Positions 1 to 5,353 of a stretch of 6,173 bases of DNA are shown in pieces. Positions within the stretch are counted from its first letter, which is position 1. Each line of letters begins with the position of its first letter. The translations under genes and the position numbers were made by a program. Source of the stretch: VBAT01 sp036520835 (GTDB taxonomy: Bacteria; Bacteroidota; Bacteroidia; Chitinophagales; Chitinophagaceae); assembly GCA_036520835.1 (NCBI GenBank), contig DATDIX010000352.1:1-6173 (forward strand), given 5' to 3'. The notes under the pieces were generated by a model. The model saw only the letters and a program-made list of their open reading frames with translations, made no database searches and had not been told where the DNA came from.

Positions 1-63
1 ATGGTAATTTATCAAAGCCTGGGACTTTTTACCGGCAAGGATTATCAGCAGCCGAAAAGTTAG
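1..63 (+). CDS. C-terminal end of an unidentified upstream gene (partial)
   Basis: Frame 1 is open from the left edge to a TAG at 61-63 and encodes 20 residues ending in GLFTGKDYQQPKS. The first codon of the window happens to be ATG, but a 20-residue protein is less likely than the tail of a gene that starts outside the window, on the same strand as tex. The composition (YQSLGLF followed by a polar end) faintly resembles the tail of TolC/NodT-type outer-membrane efflux proteins, but that is a weak impression and no function is assigned. A second in-register stop (TAA) follows soon after the TAG. Confidence 0.45.
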   Translation: MVIYQSLGLFTGKDYQQPKS

Positions 64-178
64 TAAAACAGTAATATTGTTGCGGACTATTTTGAATTAT
101 AAATAGGTTGACGTAATAAACAATTTTTTTTTTCTGTTCACCCTACCTTTACATTTGCTGCCCGAAACAGTAATACCT
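64..178 (+). promoter_or_regulatory. tex upstream region with a perfect Bacteroidota -7 element
   Basis: The 115 bp before the tex ATG are A/T-rich and hold a run of ten T (124-133). TACATTTG at 150-157 matches the Bacteroidota primary-sigma -7 consensus TAnnTTTG exactly. The -33 position, about 20 bp upstream, has only T-tract sequence rather than a clear TTTG. A transcript starting about 5-8 bp after the element would give a leader of roughly 15 nt before the ATG at 179. No convincing stem that would terminate the upstream gene is visible here. Confidence 0.5.
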
Positions 179-2434
179 ATGGAGCTGAAATACTCACAAC
201 ATATCGCCGCCACTCTCAACCTTTCACTGAAACAGATCAGTAGTATCCACGACCTGCATACAGAAGGTTCTACCATTCCTTTTATTGCCCGCTACCGGAA
301 AGAAGCGACTGGTAATCTTGATGAAGTGGTTATCGCCAATGTTATTGACCAGGTCAAATATTTTAATGAGCTGGAGAAAAGAAAGGAAACGGTTGTTAAG
401 AAAATTGAAGAGGCCGGCAAGATGACACCGGAATTGAAAAGGAGGATAGAGGATTGCATCAGCGCTACAGAACTGGAAGATATTTATCTGCCTTATAAAC
501 CTAAACGTAAAACAAAAGCCACCGTGGCTATTGAAAAAGGGTTGGAACCGCTGGCAAGGCTTTTATTTGATCAGCAGGCTGTCAATGTGGAAGAAGAGGC
601 TGCAAAATATATCAATGAAAATGTAAGGGATGTCAATGATGCATTGCAGGGAGCAAGGGATATAGTGGCTGAATGGATTTCTGAAAATGAGCAGGCAAGA
701 AATATTGTTCGGAAATTATTTACGGAGCAAGCCGCCCTTTCTTCAAGAGTGCTGACAAGTAAGAAAGAAGAAGCTGATGCGCAGAAGTACCGGGATTATT
801 TTGAATTCAAGGAACCACTGGCGCAAAGTCCTTCGCATCGTATCCTTGCCATTCGCCGGGGAGAGAAAGAAGGTTTCCTGATCATGGATATTAATATTGA
901 GAAGGAAAGAGGGGTGGAGGAGTTGAAAAGAACTATTATTAAGTCGTCGAATGTTGCGGCGCAACAGGTGGGCATGGCTATTGAAGACTCATTCACCCGT
1001 TTATTAGAACCTTCTATTGAAACGGAATTCAGGACCGCCAGTAAAACAAGAGCGGATGAAGAAGCAATAAAAGTCTTTGCTGAAAACCTTCGTCAATTAT
1101 TACTGGCATCGCCGTTGGGGCATAAAAGAGTAATGGCGATCGACCCGGGATTCAGGACCGGCTGCAAGGTTGTTTGCCTGGATGAGCACGGTACTTTCTT
1201 AAAATATAATACCATTTTTCCCCACGCACCGCAGAATGATTGGAACGGCGCCACTCAAACGATAAAAGAACTGGTAGCTAAATATGATATCGAAGCGATC
1301 GGTTATGGTAACGGAACAGCCAGTAAAGAAACTGACCAACTGGTGCGGAGTATAGATTTCGGTAAACTGGTTTCAATTTTTATGGTAAATGAAAGCGGTG
1401 CTTCTATCTATTCTGCCAGCGAAGTGGCGAGAGAAGAATTCCCGGGTGAAGATGTAACGGTACGTGGCGCTATCAGTATTGGCCGCCGTTTGTTGGATCC
1501 ATTAAGTGAGCTGGTAAAGATAGATGCCAAAAGTATTGGTGTCGGGCAATACCAGCACGATGTGAACCAGAACCGTTTAAAGGAAGCGCTGGACCAGGTG
1601 GTGGAGAGTTGCGTGAACTTTGTTGGGGTTGATGTGAATACAGCCAGCAAACATTTGCTGATGTATGTATCCGGGCTGAGTGCAACCGTGGCAAAGAATG
1701 TGGTGGAATACAGAACAAAGAATGGTGGTTTTAAAAGCCGTGATGAATTAAAGAAAGTTTCCATGCTCGGCCCGAAAGCATTTGAGCAATGCGCAGGATT
1801 TTTAAGAATAGCAAATCCAAAGAATCCATTGGATAATTCAGCCGTGCACCCGGAGAGTTATCACGTGGTGGAAGCAATGGCTGCGAAAGTAAACAGTACT
1901 GTTCCTGATCTGGTACAAAATGCGGAAGTAAGAAAACAGATCAAAGCAAAGGATTTTGTTTCTGAAACGATCGGGCAGTTCACTATTGAAGATATTTTGA
2001 AAGAATTAGAGAAGCCGGGCCGTGATCCCCGCTCAGCTATCGAGGAGTTTCGTTTTGCTGAAGGTGTAAGCAGTATGGAAGACCTGAAACCGGGAATGAA
2101 AGTACCGGGCATCGTTACGAATATCACCAACTTCGGCGCTTTTGTGGATGTGGGGGTGAAGCAGGATGGGCTGGTGCATATTTCTCACCTGGCTAATCGT
2201 TTTATCAGCGACCCGAATGAAGCAGTGAAACTCGGACAGAAAGTGATGGCGACTGTACTGGAAGTAGATACGGCGAGGAAGAGAATTGCGTTGTCACTTA
2301 AGGAAGGGCAGTCGGAAAGACCGGAAGTCCGGAAGACGGAAAGAACTATTCCTGTGAAAAGCAGCAAACCTGCACAACCTTTGAATCCTTTCCAGGCTAA
2401 ATTGATGGAGTTGAAGAAGAATTTTAAGGATTGA
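179..2434 (+). CDS. tex: Tex-family S1 domain RNA-binding transcription accessory protein
   Basis: This cytoplasmic nucleic-acid-binding protein belongs to the Tex/YhgF family, which is linked to transcription and RNA metabolism and is related to eukaryotic Spt6. From the ATG at 179 it has 751 residues, close to the usual 720-790. The N-terminal helical Tex region comes first (about 1-190). A YqgF/RNase H-like domain follows from about 317 (AIDPG, Asp322; VNESGASIYSASEVA near 403-417). The family hallmark GVGQYQHDV lies near 454-462, the helix-hairpin-helix repeats at about 483-544, and a C-terminal S1 domain at about 639-709 (NFGAFVDVGVKQDGLVHIS). A basic tail ends the protein. An in-frame TTG at 155 would add eight residues, but it lies inside a perfect -7 promoter element, so the ATG is preferred. 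The gene is intact, apparently monocistronic, and convergent with the cupin gene. Confidence 0.96.
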   Translation: MELKYSQHIAATLNLSLKQISSIHDLHTEGSTIPFIARYRKEATGNLDEVVIANVIDQVKYFNELEKRKETVVKKIEEAGKMTPELKRRIEDCISATELEDIYLPYKPKRKTKATVAIEKGLEPLARLLFDQQAVNVEEEAAKYINENVRDVNDALQGARDIVAEWISENEQARNIVRKLFTEQAALSSRVLTSKKEEADAQKYRDYFEFKEPLAQSPSHRILAIRRGEKEGFLIMDINIEKERGVEELKRTIIKSSNVAAQQVGMAIEDSFTRLLEPSIETEFRTASKTRADEEAIKVFAENLRQLLLASPLGHKRVMAIDPGFRTGCKVVCLDEHGTFLKYNTIFPHAPQNDWNGATQTIKELVAKYDIEAIGYGNGTASKETDQLVRSIDFGKLVSIFMVNESGASIYSASEVAREEFPGEDVTVRGAISIGRRLLDPLSELVKIDAKSIGVGQYQHDVNQNRLKEALDQVVESCVNFVGVDVNTASKHLLMYVSGLSATVAKNVVEYRTKNGGFKSRDELKKVSMLGPKAFEQCAGFLRIANPKNPLDNSAVHPESYHVVEAMAAKVNSTVPDLVQNAEVRKQIKAKDFVSETIGQFTIEDILKELEKPGRDPRSAIEEFRFAEGVSSMEDLKPGMKVPGIVTNITNFGAFVDVGVKQDGLVHISHLANRFISDPNEAVKLGQKVMATVLEVDTARKRIALSLKEGQSERPEVRKTERTIPVKSSKPAQPLNPFQAKLMELKKNFKD

Positions 2435-2479
2435 TATTTACATTCTCAAATCATTAAAAAATCATAACCGTCATAAATT

Positions 2480-2531
2480 CATAGCCCACGGTTTAAACAT
2501 AGCCCACGGTTTAAACCGTGGGCTATGTTTA
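2480..2531. repeat. 38-bp perfect palindrome plus a tandem extra arm (REP-like; likely bidirectional terminator)
   Basis: Positions 2494-2531 form a perfect 38-bp inverted repeat centred on TTT|AAA at 2512/2513, with GC-rich arms built on AGCCCACGG / CCGTGGGCT. The left arm is duplicated: the 19-bp word from CATAGCCCACGG to TTTAAAC occurs at 2480-2498 and again at 2498-2516. The right arm (2513-2527) can therefore pair with either copy, giving a compact stem or one with an 18-nt loop. On the plus strand the stem is followed by TTTATTTAT, reasonable for tex termination. On the minus strand it begins in the cupin stop codon (2531-2529). The form resembles dispersed REP-type palindromes; dispersal cannot be judged from one copy. 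Confidence 0.8.
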
Positions 2532-2843
2532 TTTATAATCCTCCCTTGTAGGATTAAACACATCGATCACTTTGCAATCTGTTTTGGCAACAGCTCCGTG
2601 CGGTACGTTGGAAGGAATAACATAATACATGCCTGCTGTCAATGAACAGGGCTTTCCCCCGATCACCATATCCAGTTGCCCTTCGAGGATATACGTGATC
2701 TGTTCATGCGGATGCTGATGAGCAGGCAGATCACTGCCGGCTTTTATTTCTATATAACCCAAAGTCATATTGGTGCCATGTGCATAATAGCCGGTGATGC
2801 CGGGAGCAAGTTCTTTGGGTTTAATATTTTTGATTGGCTGCAT
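2529..2843 (-). CDS. Small single-domain cupin protein
   Basis: The 104-residue protein is essentially one cupin beta-barrel. Motif 1 is G36-x5-H42-x-H44-x3-Q48 followed by G55, seen as HQHPHEQITYILEG. Motif 2 is G71-x5-P77-x-N79-x2-H82, seen as GMYYVIPSNVPH. His42, His44, Gln48 and His82 are the expected metal ligands, with Gln in place of the more common Glu, as in many small cupins. No signal peptide or membrane segment is visible. The start ATG lies 9 bp after the stop of the ATP-grasp-like gene, so the two are almost surely one transcript. Its TAA stop lies in the edge of the 38-bp palindrome. Small cupins include isomerases, dioxygenases and ligand-binding proteins; the substrate cannot be inferred. 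Context suggests a role linked to the product of the neighbouring ligase. Confidence 0.92.
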   Translation of the reverse strand: MQPIKNIKPKELAPGITGYYAHGTNMTLGYIEIKAGSDLPAHQHPHEQITYILEGQLDMVIGGKPCSLTAGMYYVIPSNVPHGAVAKTDCKVIDVFNPTREDYK

Positions 2844-2852
2844 ATAATATTT

Positions 2853-4049
2853 CTATTTTTCAAACAAACAATAACTACCACCCACCCATTCCTTATCCTT
2901 ATTATACCTTACCCCGATCATCTTTCCTTTGCTTAAGCGGGCAAGGTTATTGGCGGCTACAGGTCTTGCCGTTCCGTCTTTCCAGAAGTAGAAAAGGCGT
3001 ATCTCGCATTTGGCAGGTATATCGGGTGTTGCAATAGCATCAGCGTATTTTACTTTCCGTTGCAGTATCCAGTTCTCCGGGTCTTTTACTTCGTCTATAT
3101 CTTTTTGGGTAACGTCGATCACCACACCTTGCCCTGCAAATGAGAAAAGTGGTTTCAATACATAGTTTTCGAGATCGGCAGGAATTTGCTTGAGTTCATT
3201 TAAAAAGAAAGTCTTTGGTACGTATGGATGGCGGATAAATGGCATCGTGTATTTGCTGATACGGTAAAACCAATTAGGCTGCGGCACCCATTCTACATCA
3301 AGTTCTTCAAAAAGAATTTTTCCCTTCTCCTGTACATCGGGGGGGTGTTGCTGCAGGTCGTCAAAGATGACACGGTTATAGATCCGTTTGATCAGGGTCT
3401 TCTTCCCGTCATTCATGTAATATAATTTCTTCCCTTCCTTTATCAATTTGGTCAGGCAAACTATTTTGATGCCTGTATGATCTTCGGTAACATGAAAGTC
3501 GATCCTGGTCTTTTGTTTTTCCGGGAATATTTCCAGCAGTATCACATTCTCCGGCTTTTCGTCTTTTACAATGATCTCTTTCAATGCCTGTATATAGGTT
3601 TCCCGGTTGTGGCCGCCCAGGTATGCCTCAAAATTTCCGGGTACTGTAAAATGCTTCCTGAATACATCATCAATTAAAACTTCATACGCAAAAAGGGATG
3701 GGAAGCCCTGCATTTCTATCAGCTGCGGTTCATATTCACCGGCTTCATTGATGCATACCCCAAAATCGAAAGCAATGAAATGCGAATGATCATTCTCTCC
3801 CGGCACGCGGAGGTTTTTAGGTATGGCGTTCCTGGTTAATTCTTTGAATTTCGGATCAACGATGATATCAATAATGCTATCGCAGGCATCCAGTAGTTTG
3901 CGTGTAAAATCTTTTGGAACGAACACGGCCGTTTCCGCCACCCTGAACTCTATAGCACCGGGATGCACATTATGCAATTCATTCAAAAATGCTTCATATT
4001 TCCCTGTAGTAAAATCTTTATTAAAGGCAGAGCGCAGCGATGGTATCAT
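2853..4049 (-). CDS. Uncharacterised ATP-grasp-like ligase (putative amide/peptide bond-forming enzyme)
   Basis: This 398-residue cytoplasmic protein has no recognised name. The N-terminal half includes FIAFDFGVCINEAGEYEPQL followed by IEMQGFPSLFAYE (about 91-123), which recalls the pre-ATP-grasp region of glutathionylspermidine-synthase-like enzymes (an F-D-F strand, then L-I-E-x-N/Q). The C-terminal half carries ATP-grasp-like elements: YVLKPLFSFAGQGVVIDV (296-313), a candidate phosphate-binding strand with Lys299 and a Gly-rich loop; ENWILQRKV (325-333), a candidate adenine hinge; and EIRLFYFW to GVRYN (349-383) with Arg350, Asn367/368, Arg371 and Asn383 as candidate metal or phosphate ligands. 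ATP-grasp enzymes join a carboxylate to an amine or thiol through an acyl-phosphate. The gene leads directly into the cupin gene and follows a glutamine amidotransferase gene. The fold call is by eye and the substrate is unknown. Confidence 0.65.
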   Translation of the reverse strand: MIPSLRSAFNKDFTTGKYEAFLNELHNVHPGAIEFRVAETAVFVPKDFTRKLLDACDSIIDIIVDPKFKELTRNAIPKNLRVPGENDHSHFIAFDFGVCINEAGEYEPQLIEMQGFPSLFAYEVLIDDVFRKHFTVPGNFEAYLGGHNRETYIQALKEIIVKDEKPENVILLEIFPEKQKTRIDFHVTEDHTGIKIVCLTKLIKEGKKLYYMNDGKKTLIKRIYNRVIFDDLQQHPPDVQEKGKILFEELDVEWVPQPNWFYRISKYTMPFIRHPYVPKTFFLNELKQIPADLENYVLKPLFSFAGQGVVIDVTQKDIDEVKDPENWILQRKVKYADAIATPDIPAKCEIRLFYFWKDGTARPVAANNLARLSKGKMIGVRYNKDKEWVGGSYCLFEK

Positions 4050-4096
4050 GAAGAGGTCTTTTAACAGGGTTTAAGTTACTGAATGAAGGGATAGGA

Positions 4097-4121
4097 GCCA
4101 AATATCAAACAAGTGTGCCAG
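4097..4121 (-). promoter_or_regulatory. Possible promoter for the ligase-cupin pair
   Basis: The minus strand reads CTGGCACACTTGTTTG followed by ATATTTGGC. GATATTTG (4106-4099) matches the TAnnTTTG -7 element at five of six fixed positions. The same stretch contains TGGCAC, the -24 half of a sigma-54 site, followed at near-correct spacing by TTTGA, a poor -12 half. Either reading would start transcription about 35-50 nt before the ligase ATG. Both are imperfect, so this is a candidate only. Confidence 0.25.
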
Positions 4122-4172
4122 CCGGGAGCAGCGGGATTTTGACGCAGCTTTTTCAAAAGTTAAATTAAGTAT

Positions 4173-4191
4173 CTCGCCGCGGCGCGGCGAG
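4173..4191. repeat. GC-rich hairpin with 8-bp arms and a 3-nt loop
   Basis: CTCGCCGC at 4173-4180 and GCGGCGAG at 4184-4191 are exact reverse complements around a GGC loop, in otherwise A/T-rich DNA. On the minus strand the stem is followed by ATACTTAATTTAAC, which is A/T-rich but has no T-run, so it is a poor classical terminator. It could attenuate read-through from the amidotransferase gene, or be part of a dispersed repeat together with the adjacent 8-bp units. Confidence 0.7.
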
Positions 4192-4214
4192 TATTGATCA
4201 GTGATAGCATTTAA

Positions 4215-4238
4215 CGTTGCGTCTTTGCGCCGTTGCGT
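4215..4238. repeat. Three 8-bp units, CGTTGCGT-CTTTGCGC-CGTTGCGT
   Basis: Three contiguous 8-bp units share the TTGCG core; units one and three are identical and the middle one differs at three positions. Similar TTTGCGTC/CGCAAAGACGC words are, from memory, common in intergenic DNA of Bacteroidota and give spurious peptides like FTQRRKDA, as this one does on the minus strand. No function is assigned. Confidence 0.6.
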
Positions 4239-4239
4239 G

Positions 4240-4262
4240 AAATATATTCTGAAGATATATTT
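4240..4262 (-). terminator. Weak A/T hairpin after the amidotransferase gene
   Basis: AAATATAT (4240-4247) and ATATATTT (4255-4262) are exact reverse complements around a 7-nt loop, starting about 13 bp beyond the amidotransferase stop. The stem is entirely A-T, so it is thermally weak and unlikely to act as a strong terminator alone; it may help define the 3' end. Confidence 0.25.
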
Positions 4263-4275
4263 GAGAAGGTTCCGC

Positions 4276-5118
4276 TCAGGCAAACTCCATTGCGCCTACA
4301 GCAGAGTTCAGGAAATTAAAGAGGATGCGTGAATAGGTCCACATGATCTTGTCAGGATCATTGAGGTGGTCGAGCATATTGACCAGCTTCTCCTCGCCAT
4401 AGCTTTCGATCACTGTTTTTCTTTTTTCTTCTGTCTGCAGGTGAAGGCTCATGCCAATCGCATCGGCTTCGGGATGAAACTGGCTGCCGATCATATATTC
4501 ATTGAAGCGGATACCCATTACCGCCCGTTCATAAGGAACATGGCGGCGTTCTTTTTCTATACAAAGTATCCTGGCTCCCATATTTTTAAGCACTGTGTGA
4601 TTGGGCTGTACCAATTGGTAGTCCCTGCTGTCAACGGCATAAAAAGGATCGCGGAGCCCGTCAAATACACATTCTTCTTTACCGGCTTCCAGCATATGAA
4701 CAGGAAATACGCCAAATGCGGTTGACTTTCTTTTGGTGAGGATACCTGCATTGAAATAACGGCAGGCTAACTGGAAAGAATGACAGATGAAAAAGATGTA
4801 TTTTTTCTGTGCGTTGGATGGATTGTTGTTCCAGCGTTCCATTTCATTCAGCCACTTGCTCCAGTTCCTGTCCCAGTCTTCGAAGCGGGAAGAAAGCGGG
4901 TCGCCGGGGCCGCCGCTGGAAATATAAATATCGAAAGAGGTATCAGGTAATTGATTTTTTACCCGTACATCAAATTCTTCTTTTACCACATTCAGTTCGT
5001 TGGAAATTTGCCACTGATCAATGATCTGGTTGATACAGCGCATTCCCTGGTTGGGTTTGCCTTCATTCAGGTCGAGGATCGCTATGCGAACGGGTTGGGT
5101 TTCGCTCCTAATCATCAT
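4276..5118 (-). CDS. Class I glutamine amidotransferase (GMP-synthase-like), divergent subfamily
   Basis: This cytoplasmic triad glutamine amidotransferase domain stands alone with no fused synthase. From the ATG at 5118 it has 280 residues; an ATG at 5148 would give 290. In the longer numbering: the first strand is RIAILDLNEG (21-30), the oxyanion-loop region SSGGPGDP (77-84), the nucleophile Cys122 in FFICHSFQLACRYF, a substrate-facing segment AVDSRDYQLVQPNH (171-184), and the His225-Glu227 pair in QFHPEAD. The catalytic triad is thus present. The elbow differs from the usual GxCxGxQ: Phe replaces the first Gly and Ser the second. Such domains hydrolyse glutamine and pass ammonia to a partner synthase, or act as hydrolases. 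The next gene, an ATP-grasp-like ligase, is the obvious candidate partner. The start is uncertain; 5118 or 5115 follow A-rich DNA and sit just before the first strand. Confidence 0.88.
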   Translation of the reverse strand: MMIRSETQPVRIAILDLNEGKPNQGMRCINQIIDQWQISNELNVVKEEFDVRVKNQLPDTSFDIYISSGGPGDPLSSRFEDWDRNWSKWLNEMERWNNNPSNAQKKYIFFICHSFQLACRYFNAGILTKRKSTAFGVFPVHMLEAGKEECVFDGLRDPFYAVDSRDYQLVQPNHTVLKNMGARILCIEKERRHVPYERAVMGIRFNEYMIGSQFHPEADAIGMSLHLQTEEKRKTVIESYGEEKLVNMLDHLNDPDKIMWTYSRILFNFLNSAVGAMEFA

Positions 5119-5119
5119 G

Positions 5120-5127
5120 CAAACATA
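5120..5127 (-). promoter_or_regulatory. TAnnTTTG -7 element abutting the amidotransferase start
   Basis: The minus strand reads TATGTTTG, an exact match to the Bacteroidota -7 consensus, one base before ATGATG (5118 and 5115). No TTTG is seen at the expected -33 position. If the element is used, transcription would begin at about 5116-5112, on or next to the start codons, giving a leaderless mRNA. If translation instead begins at the ATG at 5148, the match is chance. Confidence 0.3.
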
Positions 5128-5148
5128 ATAATTTTTTAACGCAGGCAT

Positions 5149-5349
5149 GTGTCGCGGTGCTTACAGTTTTTGCTAACAAGTGTGGATTATGTCATAAGGA
5201 AGAATTCTTAATTGAGATCAAGCGCTATTTGCAGAATTACTCTTAGCTGCCATGATCCAGGTGCTGCATCAAGCAGGCGGTGAATCCCTGGTAGCAGAAT
5301 TACAGGAGCTGTATCACATTAATAAATATTTTCGCAGCAAAATTTACAA
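5149..5349. other. Divergent intergenic region between the amidotransferase and dapD
   Basis: About 200 bp lie between the two divergent genes. They contain a 10-bp palindrome AAGAATTCTT (5200-5209), a 10-bp direct repeat (5231 and 5294) and a small open frame running into dapD. TATTTTCG at 5327-5334 resembles TAnnTTTG but differs in one fixed base and lacks a -33 box. No riboswitch or RNA gene is recognisable. Confidence 0.5.
5231..5303 (+). repeat. 10-bp direct repeat GCAGAATTAC, 63 bp apart
   Basis: GCAGAATTAC occurs at 5231-5240 and 5294-5303. The 63-bp period is a multiple of three, and both copies read Ala-Glu-Leu in the frame of the small open frame that overlaps dapD. Each copy is followed within a few bases by AGCTG. 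It may be a remnant of a local duplication or simply chance. Confidence 0.4.
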
Positions 5350-5353
5350 ATGA
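5252..5353 (+). CDS. Possible 33-residue small ORF overlapping the dapD start
   Basis: An ATG at 5252 opens 33 codons (MIQVLHQAGGESLV... ending YFRSKIYK) that stop at TGA 5351-5353, overlapping the dapD ATG (5350-5352) as ATGA, the classic arrangement for translational coupling. The frame is open another 12 codons upstream (DQALFAELLLAA), back to a TGA at 5213-5215. The predicted peptide is mostly helical with a basic, aromatic end. I recognise no family. It could be a real small protein, a leader peptide coupled to dapD, the decayed end of an older gene, or chance. Confidence 0.25.
   Translation: MIQVLHQAGGESLVAELQELYHINKYFRSKIYK

Larger units (their letters stand above)
4050..4275 (-). other. 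226-bp gap between the amidotransferase and ligase genes
   Basis: This stretch separates two co-directional genes. Read on the minus strand it holds an A/T-only inverted repeat just after the amidotransferase stop (4262-4240, 8-bp arms with a 7-nt loop), an 8-bp-unit repeat (4238-4215), a GC-rich hairpin (4191-4173) and a possible promoter (4121-4097). A 70-codon open frame crosses it but reads straight through these repeats and looks spurious. The gap probably uncouples, or partly uncouples, expression of the two genes. Confidence 0.6.

Noticed and set aside
124..133. Run of ten T considered as the end of a terminator for the upstream gene
   Set aside because: No stable inverted repeat lies immediately before the T-run; it more likely belongs to the tex promoter region.
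1408..1764. 118-codon open frame on the minus strand inside tex
   Set aside because: It lies antisense to a conserved coding region, has a low-complexity Ser/Thr/Phe-rich translation, and has no promoter or homology signal; it is a shadow of the tex reading frame.
4071..4283. 70-codon minus-strand frame overlapping the amidotransferase end
   Set aside because: It overlaps the amidotransferase stop and reads through the 8-bp repeat units and the GC hairpin; peptides such as FTQRRKDA are typical spurious translations of such repeats.
4366..4725. 119-codon plus-strand frame inside the amidotransferase gene
   Set aside because: It is antisense to the conserved Cys, His and Glu segments of the amidotransferase and has no recognisable domain.
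5200..5209. Palindrome AAGAATTCTT considered as an operator
   Set aside because: A single 10-bp A/T-rich palindrome is expected by chance at this scale and no second copy or matching regulator is seen.
5149..5236. A frame containing CGLCHK just upstream of dapD, considered as a CxxC protein
   Set aside because: It has no ATG, begins antisense within the amidotransferase gene, and stops after a short run; chance openness explains it.
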